This document shows positions 1-7,872 of a DNA stretch of 64,000 bases, piece by piece. This DNA comes from Streptococcus sp. Lineage in GTDB: Bacteria > Bacillota > Bacilli > Lactobacillales > Streptococcaceae. The position numbers and the translations under genes are program-made. The notes beneath the pieces were generated by a model. The model had not been told where the DNA came from and made no database searches. It saw only the letters and a list, made by a program, of their open reading frames with translations. The number at the start of each line of letters is the position of its first letter. Position 1 is the first letter of the stretch. The stretch is from the NCBI GenBank assembly GCA_030528055.1, contig JAUMZQ010000002.1, positions 124,001-188,000 on the forward strand, given 5' to 3'.

Positions 1-798
1 CATTAATGTAGCAGAAGCCACAACAGTATCGTGGAAAATATTTAAGAAGGTTGGCAACTTAAGATTATCAAGATTTTCTTCTTTTTTACCAAATTTTGGT
101 GCAATTTTATCTACAAACCAAATTGCAAATTGTTGTTGGTGACCAATGGCAAAGCCTCCACCACCAGTTAAACGCTGCGTGGCTTCAACAGTCATGTTTG
201 AACTAACTGCCCAGTAAAGACCACAAATCACACCGACTGCAAGGGTTCCCCAGAATTTATCATGAAGAGTTGGAATAAGTACTAAAGTCATCATTGTAAC
301 AGTCGCTGCTTGCTGCACCATGATATGACCTGTAATAAATAAGGTCCGTATCTTAGTAACTTTCCTCAATGCTACCAAAGCGATATTTAGGAAAAACCCG
401 ATTACTAGCGCTAATGTCGCTGTTCCTATAAAACCTGGAAATTTATCCTTAACTAAGTCATTCGCGGCAGTTAGTCCAAAGTAAGGGTCAATAACTGCTG
501 CACCAATTTGAAATTTAACTGCCAAAGCTGCTAAGATCGGACGAAATGTATTCACCAGTCCTCCAGCTCCTGCATTCAAAATCAGATAACCTACAGTAGC
601 CTTAACGAAACCTGCAAAAACCTCATGCCAAGGTTTTTTTAATAGTAGGTACCCAATCAATACCAAAAGACCTACGAAAAAGGCTGGTTGTTGCAAAATA
701 TCTCGTACAAACCATGTTGGACTATTTTGTATAATACTTACTATAATATTAACAATTCCTCGTAAGATACTAATAATCCCATTGATTATTCCATCCAT
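1..798 (-). CDS. ulaA: PTS ascorbate-family EIIC permease (UlaA/SgaT-like), 3' end cut by window
   Basis: The first 266 codons of an integral-membrane sugar transporter read on the minus strand from ATG at 798, with AGGAG seven bases upstream. The N-terminus runs through a block containing LQQPAFFVGLLVLIGYLL and NAGAGGLVNTFRPIL, which I recognise from the ascorbate/SgaT class of phosphotransferase EIIC proteins. Hydrophobic segments alternate with short loops throughout. These permeases take up and phosphorylate L-ascorbate or related sugars with separate IIA and IIB partners, which are not in this window. The C-terminal part lies beyond position 1. The exact substrate is inferred; streptococci often carry several paralogues, so the symbol names the family rather than a proven function. 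Confidence 0.82.
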   Translation of the reverse strand, partial: MDGIINGIISILRGIVNIIVSIIQNSPTWFVRDILQQPAFFVGLLVLIGYLLLKKPWHEVFAGFVKATVGYLILNAGAGGLVNTFRPILAALAVKFQIGAAVIDPYFGLTAANDLVKDKFPGFIGTATLALVIGFFLNIALVALRKVTKIRTLFITGHIMVQQAATVTMMTLVLIPTLHDKFWGTLAVGVICGLYWAVSSNMTVEATQRLTGGGGFAIGHQQQFAIWFVDKIAPKFGKKEENLDNLKLPTFLNIFHDTVVASATLM

Positions 799-830
799 TT
801 TAACTCCTCTTTTCTTATTTTTATAAACTT

Positions 831-855
831 ATTATAACTTTTGAAAACGGTAACA
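831..855 (-). promoter_or_regulatory. ulaA-like promoter -10 with a consensus cre site
   Basis: A TATAAT -10 box lies at 831-836 on the minus strand. Directly upstream of it, 842-855 reads TGAAAACGGTAACA, which matches the catabolite-responsive element consensus TGWAANCGNTNWCA at every defined position. CcpA bound here would cover the spacer and block RNA polymerase, so the permease should be repressed by preferred sugars. Confidence 0.7.
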
Positions 856-926
856 AAAAGACCAAGAATTACACATCTTACTGTTCACTTCTGGACTGTG
901 AGACAAGAAAATGGTTTTCTGTGAAC

Positions 927-956
927 AAAAAAAGAAACCAAATTGGTTCCTTTTTT
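927..956 (-). terminator. Terminator downstream of the 83-codon gene
   Basis: An inverted repeat centred on AACCAA/TTGGTT at 936-948 is followed on the minus strand by a run of seven T. It lies just after the stop codon of the small gene at 974-1225. A T run also follows on the plus strand, so it could work in both directions. Confidence 0.55.
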
Positions 957-973
957 ATTTATTTGAGAAAACA

Positions 974-1225
974 TCAAGCTTCCATTGGTATTGTAATACC
1001 ATATTTTTCATGATTTTCTTCATACCATCCAACCAAGGCAAGAGCTGTTTGATAAGTAATATTTTTTATCTTGCTTGTACCTTTGGTTAGAGTAAGAATA
1101 CTCATTTTGCTAACATTTGCATCTGTAGCAATCCTATAACTAGTTAATTTCCTATTAACCAACAACTGAACAACTGCCTCGACTTTCCTGTAATCGGGCA
1201 TAATTGTTATATCCAACTTTTTCAT
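974..1225 (-). CDS. Small helix-turn-helix-like protein, 83 aa
   Basis: An 83-residue protein starts at ATG 1225 with AGGAGAGG eight bases upstream. Residues about 28-50 (LTSYRIATDANVSKMSILTLTKGT) have the spacing of an XRE-type helix-turn-helix: a conserved alanine, a turn, then a recognition-helix-like SKMSILTL. There is no sensor domain. It has its own terminator, and a palindrome (1254-1270) just upstream suggests autoregulation. It could be an orphan antitoxin-like or phage-derived regulator; no toxin partner is visible next to it. The gene looks real but its function is unknown to me. Confidence 0.6.
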   Translation of the reverse strand: MKKLDITIMPDYRKVEAVVQLLVNRKLTSYRIATDANVSKMSILTLTKGTSKIKNITYQTALALVGWYEENHEKYGITIPMEA

Positions 1226-1253
1226 AATTAAACCTCTCCTAAAAAATTTAATT

Positions 1254-1270
1254 TATACTAATATAGTATA
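1254..1270. promoter_or_regulatory. Palindrome upstream of the small HTH gene
   Basis: TATACTA and TAGTATA form perfect 7-bp arms separated by ATA, 29 bases before the start codon at 1225. The dyad overlaps a plausible -10 (TATACT on the minus strand), the usual position for an autorepressor operator. Confidence 0.4.
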
Positions 1271-1371
1271 CACTTTTTTATTATATTTATATATACAAAA
1301 GTCTCAATTTTATAAAAAAAATTAGAACAAATTCGGACAAAATGTCAACTAAATTCATTCTAATTCTTATT

Positions 1372-3519
1372 TTAGGCTTGAGAAGCTGGATTTTCTTCTT
1401 TACTATCCTTATTTTCCTCAATGAAGAGAGTACCATCTTTCATATCTGCAAGAAGATGTTTGACTTCTAAATGATCCAAATGGAAATCTGTAACATTATC
1501 GCGAATTTGTTGTTCAATCACTCGGCGAAGTGGTCGAACTCCTAAAACTTCATCATAACCAGCATCTCGTAGATACTCTTTTGCTTCTGTTGAAACTGTC
1601 AAATCAATTCCTTTTTTAGAGAGAGTTTGGTTTACTTCATCTAGCATTAGTTCCACAATTTTAGATAAATCTGATTTTTGTAGATGTGAAAATTCAATGA
1701 CAGCATTGAAACGGTTGAGAAATTCTGGACGGAAATAAGGTTTCAAACGCTCTAATAGTTCTGGTTTCTTATCTTCTTCTACTCCACTTCCTTCATATCC
1801 AAAGCCGGCATTAGAAGTTGCTATTATTACAGTGTTTTTGAAATTAACGGTATTTCCTTGACCATCTGTTAAACGGCCATCATCTAGCACTTGTAGCAAC
1901 AATGTAATCACTTGTGGGTCAGCTTTTTCTATTTCATCTAATAAGATGATAGAATAAGGATTTCGTCTCACGCGCTCAGTGAGCGTATTGCTATTGTCAT
2001 CATAACCGACATAACCTGCTGTTGTTCCAATTAACTTGGAAACTGCTGTTCGATCAGAATACTCAGACATATCTAAACGAATAATCGCTTCTTTTGTACC
2101 AAACATATCAAAAGCCAGTTGTTTGGCTAATTCTGTTTTCCCAACTCCAGTTGGACCGACAAACAAGAAACTACCAATCGGACGATTTCCTTCATCAAAA
2201 CCAGCTCGATTTCTACGAATTGCACGCGCTACTGCTTCAACGGCCTTGTTTTGTCCGATAACTTTAGACTCCAAGCGTTGTCCCATATCTTTTAGTCGTT
2301 CAATGTCGCTTGCTCCCATCTGTGAAACTGGAATACCTGTCATGCGCTCAACAGATTCTGCAACATCATTAACAGTTGCCGTTACTTTCATATCTTCTGT
2401 ATGATTTTTTATCTTCTTTTCTAATTCTTCAATCCGAACTTTAGCATTAAGGGCTGATTCAAAATCTTCTTCAGCAACTGCTTTTTCTTGTTTTTCTTTT
2501 TCTTCTTTTATCTGATGTTCAACACTATGTACATCTGTCACTGGGTGTTGAGCTGCCAAATGCGCAGCAGTCATATCCACCAAATCAATCGCCTTATCAG
2601 GAAGACTTCTTTGAGGAATGTATTGAACAGAATAATCAACTGCTGCTTTTAGTACCGCATCTGGCAATACAACATTATGATGTTGTTCATAAAGACTGCG
2701 AATCCCTTGTAAAATACGATAAGTGTCTTCGCTAGAAGGGGCATTAACTTTTACTTCATTAAAACGACGTGCCAAGGCTGCATTTTTCAAAATTGTATTG
2801 CGGTACTCATCTTGAGTTGTTGCACCGATGACTGTCAATTCTCCACGAGAAAGAGCTGGTTTTAAAATATCAGCTAGTCCTTTAGAACCACTATCTCCTC
2901 CAGTACTACCAGCACCTAAAATTTGATGAATTTCGTCAAAGAATAAAATCAGATTTCCTGCTTCTTTTACTTCTTCCAACAAATTCTGAATATTTTCTTC
3001 AAAACTTCCTCTGTATTGAGTTCCAGCTTCTAATCCAGAAATATCAATAGAAATAATTTCTTTATTTTTAATAGCTGCTGGGACATCTCCGTTGACAATA
3101 GCTTGTGCTAGTCCTTCAACGACCGCAGTTTTACCAACACCCGCATCTCCAACTAAGACAGGATTGTTCTTGGTTCTACGAGATAGTATTTCGGCTGTTT
3201 CTTGAATTTCTTTATTTCTACCGATAACAGGCTCTAGTTTTTCTTCACGAGCATCCTGAGTCAAATTGCGACCTAGTTTAGACAAAATACCATCTTGCTT
3301 AATCGGCTTGCTTCCTGTCTTCTCTTTCCTTCCTTCACTTTCTGCCCCTTCGCTCGCTGGTAATTGACCAGTTTGGCGATAGATTGCAAATTCTTCTGGA
3401 GTTACTTCGCGACCATTAATGAGATAGCGTCGATTTTCAGCATTGTATCCACTCATTCCTCCCATTAATTGACGAAATAAATCATCCATGTTGTCAAAAT
3501 TGTTATAATAGTTGCTCAT
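1372..3519 (-). CDS. clpL: ClpL, Hsp100-family ATP-dependent chaperone
   Basis: A 715-residue AAA+ disaggregase/chaperone. The N-terminus ([13 protein letters not shown] followed by [17 protein letters not shown]) is diagnostic of ClpL rather than ClpC or ClpE, because it lacks the Clp N-domain and a zinc finger. The first AAA module has Walker A GDAGVGKT at residues 124-131 and Walker B LFFDEIH near 190. A charged middle coiled-coil lies around 340-380. A second module has GPTGVGKT near 450 and LLDEIE. ClpL protects cells against heat and other protein-damaging stress. AAGGAG sits eight bases before ATG 3519. No CtsR-type heptad repeat is visible upstream; instead there is a strong promoter with a double palindrome. 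Confidence 0.95.
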   Translation of the reverse strand: MSNYYNNFDNMDDLFRQLMGGMSGYNAENRRYLINGREVTPEEFAIYRQTGQLPASEGAESEGRKEKTGSKPIKQDGILSKLGRNLTQDAREEKLEPVIGRNKEIQETAEILSRRTKNNPVLVGDAGVGKTAVVEGLAQAIVNGDVPAAIKNKEIISIDISGLEAGTQYRGSFEENIQNLLEEVKEAGNLILFFDEIHQILGAGSTGGDSGSKGLADILKPALSRGELTVIGATTQDEYRNTILKNAALARRFNEVKVNAPSSEDTYRILQGIRSLYEQHHNVVLPDAVLKAAVDYSVQYIPQRSLPDKAIDLVDMTAAHLAAQHPVTDVHSVEHQIKEEKEKQEKAVAEEDFESALNAKVRIEELEKKIKNHTEDMKVTATVNDVAESVERMTGIPVSQMGASDIERLKDMGQRLESKVIGQNKAVEAVARAIRRNRAGFDEGNRPIGSFLFVGPTGVGKTELAKQLAFDMFGTKEAIIRLDMSEYSDRTAVSKLIGTTAGYVGYDDNSNTLTERVRRNPYSIILLDEIEKADPQVITLLLQVLDDGRLTDGQGNTVNFKNTVIIATSNAGFGYEGSGVEEDKKPELLERLKPYFRPEFLNRFNAVIEFSHLQKSDLSKIVELMLDEVNQTLSKKGIDLTVSTEAKEYLRDAGYDEVLGVRPLRRVIEQQIRDNVTDFHLDHLEVKHLLADMKDGTLFIEENKDSKEENPASQA

Positions 3520-3560
3520 ATTTATTTCTCCTTAAAAGTTTACATAATTTTTTTGTTTTG

Positions 3561-3668
3561 CTAATAGAAAGATAAGAATGTTTCCTTATCTTTTCTTTGT
3601 AATATTGGTGAGCTAGCGGTTTTTCTCTGTACAATTTTAATGTAAAAAGATTTCTTTGTCCTTTCCAT
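3561..3668 (-). CDS. Possible 35-codon leader ORF ahead of clpL
   Basis: A short open frame with ATG at 3668 is preceded by AAAGGAG with only four bases between. It encodes a basic 35-residue peptide beginning MERTKKSFYIKIVQRK and stops 41 bases before the clpL start. It lies wholly within the clpL 5' leader, about 70 bases after the predicted transcription start. Coding status is uncertain: it has no recognisable domain and the SD spacing is tight. It may be a leader peptide or chance. Confidence 0.28.
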   Translation of the reverse strand: MERTKKSFYIKIVQRKTASSPILQRKDKETFLSFY

Positions 3669-3702
3669 CTAACTCCTTTACTGTTTTTAATCAAATAATA
3701 TA

Positions 3703-3751
3703 AGTTATAATTACATTTGTAAACTTTATGTTTACAAATGTAATTATAACT
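3703..3751. repeat. 22-bp perfect inverted repeat containing two CopY/BlaI-type boxes
   Basis: The arms at 3703-3724 and 3730-3751 are exact reverse complements around a 5-base centre. Each arm contains a TACANNTGTA core: TACATTTGTA at 3712-3721 and TACAAATGTA at 3733-3742. Their centres are 21 bp apart, about two helical turns. TACANNTGTA is the operator of CopY-family copper-responsive repressors and resembles BlaI/MecI sites. The repeat overlaps the -10 and start point of the promoter feeding clpL. No CopY-family gene is present in the window. Confidence 0.6.
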
Positions 3752-3771
3752 CCTTTATTTCCAAATGTCAA
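3743..3771 (-). promoter_or_regulatory. Perfect-consensus sigma-A promoter for clpL
   Basis: The minus strand reads TTGACA (3771-3766), a 17-base spacer, then TATAAT (3748-3743). The -10 box lies inside the palindrome arm at 3730-3751, so a bound repressor would directly block initiation. The transcript leader to clpL would be about 215 nt. Confidence 0.7.
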
Positions 3772-3843
3772 TAGTTTTTTCAAAAAAATTTACATAATTT
3801 TTTAATGTCAACTCTATCAAAGCTTTTAGAGTTAAACTTGTAG

Positions 3844-3886
3844 CAAAAAACAGTATCAAAAAGCTGTCTTAACTTTCTGATACTGT
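3844..3886 (-). terminator. Terminator of the membrane protein gene at 3910-4464
   Basis: A stem of ACAGTATCA (3850-3858) and TGATACTGT (3878-3886), extendable to 14 bp with one mismatch, is followed by TTTTTT on the minus strand. Confidence 0.75.
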
Positions 3887-3909
3887 AGTGAATTTTCTTT
3901 TTCCACAAG

Positions 3910-4464
3910 CTAGTCTATCTTTCCCCAACCATACAAGGTTTTCTTCGTTTTATCGAAAAAGTCAAGAAGTTCTGCTTGGATAATCCTGAGCAAACGAGAT
4001 TCTTCTTCTGTTGAAATGGCAACTTCTTCCGTTCTTTTTGTTTTTTCATTCCAATAAGTATAATCCCCTCTAGAAGTTAATTCCAACTTAGAGTTCAAAG
4101 AATAGACAACATCAATCTTTTTTCCATCCAAAAAACGTGTAAATAAAATATCAAATTTATCCGAATATCTATCTACCTTACTTATTTTTATAGGTATTTC
4201 TTTCCCTACTTCAATTATCTCAAGAGTATTATCTACCCTTAATTTTTGTCTAGGTGGAATGGTAAAACCCGCTTTTTCTATCACTTTCTGATAACGTTCC
4301 GTCTTCAAGTAAAATAAAATTTCCACTCTATCTTCTTTGCGATAAGCTTCTTTTAAATAGGTGGAATCTTTATAATAGTTCTGGATAATCAAACCAATAA
4401 TCAAAAGTGGAATAGATGCGATAACAATGAATAAATCCCTAATTGTAAACCTTCTAGGCAACAT
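3910..4464 (-). CDS. Orphan single-pass membrane protein, unknown function
   Basis: I start this at the internal ATG 4464 (MLPRRFTIRDL), which has AGAGGAG about 10 bases upstream; the upstream in-frame ATG at 4503 lacks an SD. The 184-residue product has one N-terminal transmembrane segment (LFIVIASIPLLIIGLII, residues about 11-27). A 155-residue charged domain follows, presumably outside the membrane. I see no catalytic motif. The overall design (short anchor plus extracytoplasmic domain, isolated gene with its own terminator) recalls streptococcal immunity-type or lipoprotein-like orphans such as the TipC class, but I cannot confirm homology. Confidence 0.6.
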   Translation of the reverse strand: MLPRRFTIRDLFIVIASIPLLIIGLIIQNYYKDSTYLKEAYRKEDRVEILFYLKTERYQKVIEKAGFTIPPRQKLRVDNTLEIIEVGKEIPIKISKVDRYSDKFDILFTRFLDGKKIDVVYSLNSKLELTSRGDYTYWNEKTKRTEEVAISTEEESRLLRIIQAELLDFFDKTKKTLYGWGKID

Positions 4465-4552
4465 TTTTTCCAAACTCCTCTTAATAATAAATACACAAAT
4501 CATTATAGCATAAAATACAAATAAAAATAAGTTTATTCGTTTTTAAGTTCAA

Positions 4553-4598
4553 TAAAAAAACCTTACGTTTCTCAAATTAGAAAACTGAAAAGGTTTTT
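4553..4598 (-). terminator. Terminator of the amino-acid ABC transporter operon
   Basis: A 9-bp stem AAAAACCTT (4556-4564) / AAGGTTTTT (4590-4598), read on the minus strand, ends in a T tract. It lies 57 bases past the stop codon of the ATPase gene. Confidence 0.7.
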
Positions 4599-4654
4599 AC
4601 TCATGTTTATTGATCATGATTGAGATTTAATTCACCTACAAAGATAGGAGAACA

Positions 4655-5419
4655 TTAAATCATATACTCTACACTATAGCTAGTATCTGATAGCAGACGT
4701 GAAAGAAATTGTCGAGTTCGCTCTTCTTTAGGGTGGCTAAAAAATTCTTTTGGTGAGTTTTCTTCTATTATATGTCCACCATCCATAAAGATGACATGAT
4801 TAGCAACATCACGAGCAAAACTCATTTCATGTGTCACCACCACCATTGTGATGCCTTCTTCTGCTAATTTTTTCATCACAGCCAACACATCACCCACCAA
4901 TTCTGGATCTAGAGCCGATGTCGGCTCATCTAGTAGTATAACTTCTGGCTTTACAGCAACAGCACGAGCAATCCCAATCCTCTGTTGCTGTCCACCTGAA
5001 AGTTGAGATGGATAATAATCTTGATAATCTAGCAATCCGACTTGTTCCAAAGCATCTCTAGCAATCCGAATGGCTTCATCCTTGGGAATTTTGCGTGCAA
5101 TGACCAATCCTTCCAAAATATTTTCAAGAGCAGTCTTGTTAGCAAATAAATTATAGTGTTGAAAAACAAAAGCTGTTTTTTTCCGAATCTCTAAGATTTC
5201 TTTTTTTGTCAACTTAGCAATATCATATTCTTTATCTGCCAATGTTAACTGACCGCTATCAGCTTGCTCCAAATGATTTAGACAACGCAGAAGAGTTGTC
5301 TTCCCAGATCCCGAAGGCCCTAAAATAACGACAACATCTCCCTGATTTACTTTTAAACTAACATCAGCTAGTACTTGATGTTCTCCAAATTTTTTTGAGA
5401 TATGTTTTACCTCTAACAT
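4655..5419 (-). CDS. Polar amino-acid ABC transporter ATP-binding protein
   Basis: A 254-residue ABC ATPase: Walker [10 protein letters not shown] at residues 34-42, Q-loop in FVFQHYNLF, signature LSGGQQQR, Walker [13 protein letters not shown] and the switch histidine in VVTHEM. This pattern is typical of the GlnQ/HisP class that powers amino-acid import. It is the last gene of a five-gene minus-strand operon, after two permeases, a binding protein and a UroD-like protein. From memory, Streptococcus mutans has the same order in its tcyDEFGH cystine uptake cluster, so cystine or a related sulfur amino acid is the likely cargo; this is inference. Confidence 0.92.
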   Translation of the reverse strand: MLEVKHISKKFGEHQVLADVSLKVNQGDVVVILGPSGSGKTTLLRCLNHLEQADSGQLTLADKEYDIAKLTKKEILEIRKKTAFVFQHYNLFANKTALENILEGLVIARKIPKDEAIRIARDALEQVGLLDYQDYYPSQLSGGQQQRIGIARAVAVKPEVILLDEPTSALDPELVGDVLAVMKKLAEEGITMVVVTHEMSFARDVANHVIFMDGGHIIEENSPKEFFSHPKEERTRQFLSRLLSDTSYSVEYMI

Positions 5420-5434
5420 AAAATAATTTCCTCT

Positions 5435-6121
5435 CTAAACTAAAGTATACCGTTGTTCTAACTTTTTAAATCCCCATTGAATGAAACCACAAATGATGAT
5501 ATACATGATAAAAATTACAAAATACGATTCAAAGTATTGATAACCATAAGAGGCTTCCACTCGTGCAATAGCGGTAATGTCTTTGATTGTCATGACAAAT
5601 ACTAAGGATGTGCCTTTAACTAAATTGACAACCAAGTTACATAAATTAGGAAGTGCCGAACGAAGAGCCTGTGGAAAAACAATACGAATGTATGCTTGAT
5701 AATTTTTAAGTCCAATAGCTTGTGCAGCTTCTAATTGTCCCTTGTCAACTGTTAAAATAGCTGAACGCAAGATTTCAGATAAGCTTCCTGTTGTCATCAA
5801 GCTATAAATAATAAAAGCATAATAAATAGGATTAAATTTGAATACATCTATGGAACTGTGAATCGTTTTGAAAAAATTATTCAGTAGACTAGGGAACAAA
5901 CTGTAAAAGAAAAGAATAAATAATATCGGAGGAGTCGAACGAACAAAAGCTAGGTAGACTATTGAAAAGGAACGAACGCCTCTAATTTTATAAATTTGTC
6001 CTAAGGCTAAAAGCAAGGCTGGGACAAAACTCAACAGCATAGCAACAATCATGATTAGTAAACTAATCGGAGCACCTTGTAGAGTGTGGAAAAACGTTTT
6101 TAGAATGTAATTAAAATCCAT
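5435..6121 (-). CDS. Amino-acid ABC transporter permease (second)
   Basis: A 228-residue inner-membrane subunit of the HisMQ/GlnP type with about five hydrophobic helices. The EAA coupling loop is visible as EAAQAIGLKNYQAYIRIVFPQA, which contacts the ATPase encoded 16 bases downstream. RSTPPILFILFF is also characteristic of the family. It starts at ATG 6121, directly behind the preceding permease gene. Together the two permeases would form a heterodimeric channel for the substrate-binding protein at 6971-7855. Confidence 0.9.
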   Translation of the reverse strand: MDFNYILKTFFHTLQGAPISLLIMIVAMLLSFVPALLLALGQIYKIRGVRSFSIVYLAFVRSTPPILFILFFYSLFPSLLNNFFKTIHSSIDVFKFNPIYYAFIIYSLMTTGSLSEILRSAILTVDKGQLEAAQAIGLKNYQAYIRIVFPQALRSALPNLCNLVVNLVKGTSLVFVMTIKDITAIARVEASYGYQYFESYFVIFIMYIIICGFIQWGFKKLEQRYTLV

Positions 6122-6124
6122 ACT

Positions 6125-6817
6125 CTACCTCTCTTTTATCGTTAATACATTTTCCAAAACATTTGATATTAGCGAAATAATCAAAGCAATTCCCCAATAA
6201 ATCAATGCAACAGCTGTATAGGTTTCCAGTGTGTGATTTCCCAGATTGCGACTAATGAGCAGATTTCCTGCACCCATAACATCAATAAATCCTATAGTAT
6301 AAGCTAGAGCTGCATCCCTCATCAAATTTAAAATGGATGTTGTAATGTTGGGTAAGGCAACTCGAAATGCTTGTGGAAAAACAATACGAATCAAGGTTTG
6401 AAACGGCGTTAGACCAATACTGAGTCCTGCTTCCGTCTGTCCTTTAGGAATCGCTAAATAGGCTGATTTAAACACTTCTGAAATGATAGCAGCAAATAGT
6501 AAAACCATTGTTATTAAGACAAACACCATCCGCGACCAGTGATTAATATCTAAACCTAACCACCATTTTAAAAACTCAGGCACTCCGTAGAAAACTAGAA
6601 ACAATAAGACAATCGGAGGAGTACATCTCAAAATAAAAATATATACTTCAGCAGACTTCTTCAACACTTTTTCTTTTGATAACTGTGCCCAAGCTAATAA
6701 AGCACCAAAAATTGAACCAAATACTGTTGTCAAAAGCAAAATCCACAAAGTCATGGGAAGTGCCTGAAATAAATTTGGGAAAAAGGTAAACACTCGTGAA
6801 ATATCATAAGAAACCAT
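6125..6817 (-). CDS. Amino-acid ABC transporter permease (first)
   Basis: A 230-residue permease paralogous to its neighbour. It has a first helix MTLWILLLTTVFGSIFGALLAW, the family motif LRCTPPIVLLFLVFYG, and the EAA loop TEAGLSIGLTPFQTLIRIVFPQAFR. The stop codon is separated from the next permease start by three bases, implying translational coupling. The gap before it (6818-6970) contains a strong hairpin that separates it from the binding-protein gene and may lower permease expression relative to the binding protein. Confidence 0.9.
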   Translation of the reverse strand: MVSYDISRVFTFFPNLFQALPMTLWILLLTTVFGSIFGALLAWAQLSKEKVLKKSAEVYIFILRCTPPIVLLFLVFYGVPEFLKWWLGLDINHWSRMVFVLITMVLLFAAIISEVFKSAYLAIPKGQTEAGLSIGLTPFQTLIRIVFPQAFRVALPNITTSILNLMRDAALAYTIGFIDVMGAGNLLISRNLGNHTLETYTAVALIYWGIALIISLISNVLENVLTIKER

Positions 6818-6930
6818 TCAAACTACTCCAAAATAAATTCATTTTAAATCCTGTTCATCCGTCAAAATAGATAAAAACTTTCAATTTTCTTCAAGTCCTA
6901 ACAGAAACAACACTCCGATAAAAGTTTCAC

Positions 6931-6971
6931 AAAATATAGGCAGACTCAATTTACTTTTGCGCCTATATTTT
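6931..6971 (-). terminator. Intra-operon hairpin between binding protein and permease genes
   Basis: Perfect 11-bp arms AAAATATAGGC (6931-6941) and GCCTATATTTT (6961-6971) are followed by a short T run on the minus strand. The repeat touches the stop codon of the binding-protein gene. It probably acts as a partial terminator or as a 3' stabilising hairpin. Confidence 0.6.
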
Positions 6972-7855
6972 TACTTTTCATCAACGTAAGAGAAAACATC
7001 TTCACCGAAATATTTTTGAGACAATTTAGCCAAGGTTCCATCTTCTTTTAGTTCCGCAATAGCTTTTTCATAGGCTTTACTAAACTTCTCACTTTTCTTA
7101 TCTTTGTGTAAGAGCGGATAGGTTGGAATACCTTTATAAGGGAACCAGCTTAGTTGGTCGGAATATTGATGATAAGAGCCATCTGTAGCAGTCACTGCCT
7201 TTTCAAAGGATAATTTAATATCAAAGAAAGCATCATATCGACCTTCCAAGACCCAAGCGTAGGCATCCGCTACCTGAAATGATTCAGCAGCCGTCAAATC
7301 AATCGGATTATTAGCATGTTTCTTATTATACTCCTCAATAACATTCCATTGTGCATTTTGGGGAGATATTGGGACTAATTTCCCTTTTTCAGTAGCAAAA
7401 TCATCAATCGTTTTATATTTGTTCGCATCATCTTTGCGAATGGTAAAACCGATGATACTGGCTCCTATAGGAGTTTTAGGAATAATAAATTTCTTAGCAC
7501 GTTCTTCTGTGTACCAAGCCCCCTTTGTACCTAAATCATACTTCCCAGATTCTAGCCCAATCAAGAGATCATCATCACTAGTTCCAGTATATTCAAATTG
7601 ATATTCTGGCAATTTTTCATCAATCGCTTTTAAAACAGCCACTTCATACCCATCAGACTCCCCTTTTTCATTTACAAAATCATAGGGAACATAGTTTTGA
7701 GTATGAGCCACCTTTAAAGTTGTGACTTCAGTACTTGAATTTTTACTTGTTTTGCTTGAGTCAGAATTCTGTCCTGTCAAAGTACGACCTAGATAGGTGA
7801 TTCCAATAATTGCAACAATGGCAACACCACCGATAATCCACGTTTTTTTACTCAT
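6971..7855 (-). CDS. Amino-acid ABC transporter substrate-binding protein
   Basis: A 294-residue extracellular binding protein of the SBP_bac_3 type. An N-terminal hydrophobic stretch (TWIIGGVAIVAIIGITYLG) acts as signal anchor; unlike many Gram-positive binding proteins there is no lipobox cysteine. The mature part starts after a serine/threonine-rich linker, with LKVAHTQNYVPYDFVNEKGESDGYEV, the first lobe of the family, and ends in LSQKYFGEDVF. AAGGAG lies six bases before ATG 7855. It is the second gene of the operon behind a UroD-like protein. Confidence 0.9.
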   Translation of the reverse strand: MSKKTWIIGGVAIVAIIGITYLGRTLTGQNSDSSKTSKNSSTEVTTLKVAHTQNYVPYDFVNEKGESDGYEVAVLKAIDEKLPEYQFEYTGTSDDDLLIGLESGKYDLGTKGAWYTEERAKKFIIPKTPIGASIIGFTIRKDDANKYKTIDDFATEKGKLVPISPQNAQWNVIEEYNKKHANNPIDLTAAESFQVADAYAWVLEGRYDAFFDIKLSFEKAVTATDGSYHQYSDQLSWFPYKGIPTYPLLHKDKKSEKFSKAYEKAIAELKEDGTLAKLSQKYFGEDVFSYVDEK

Positions 7856-7872
7856 GTTTTCTCCTTTTCTTC

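Noticed and set aside
3503..3694. 63-codon minus-strand frame upstream of clpL
   Set aside because: It begins at TTG without an SD, overlaps the clpL start, and lies in the untranslated leader; the alternative 35-codon frame has a better ribosome site.
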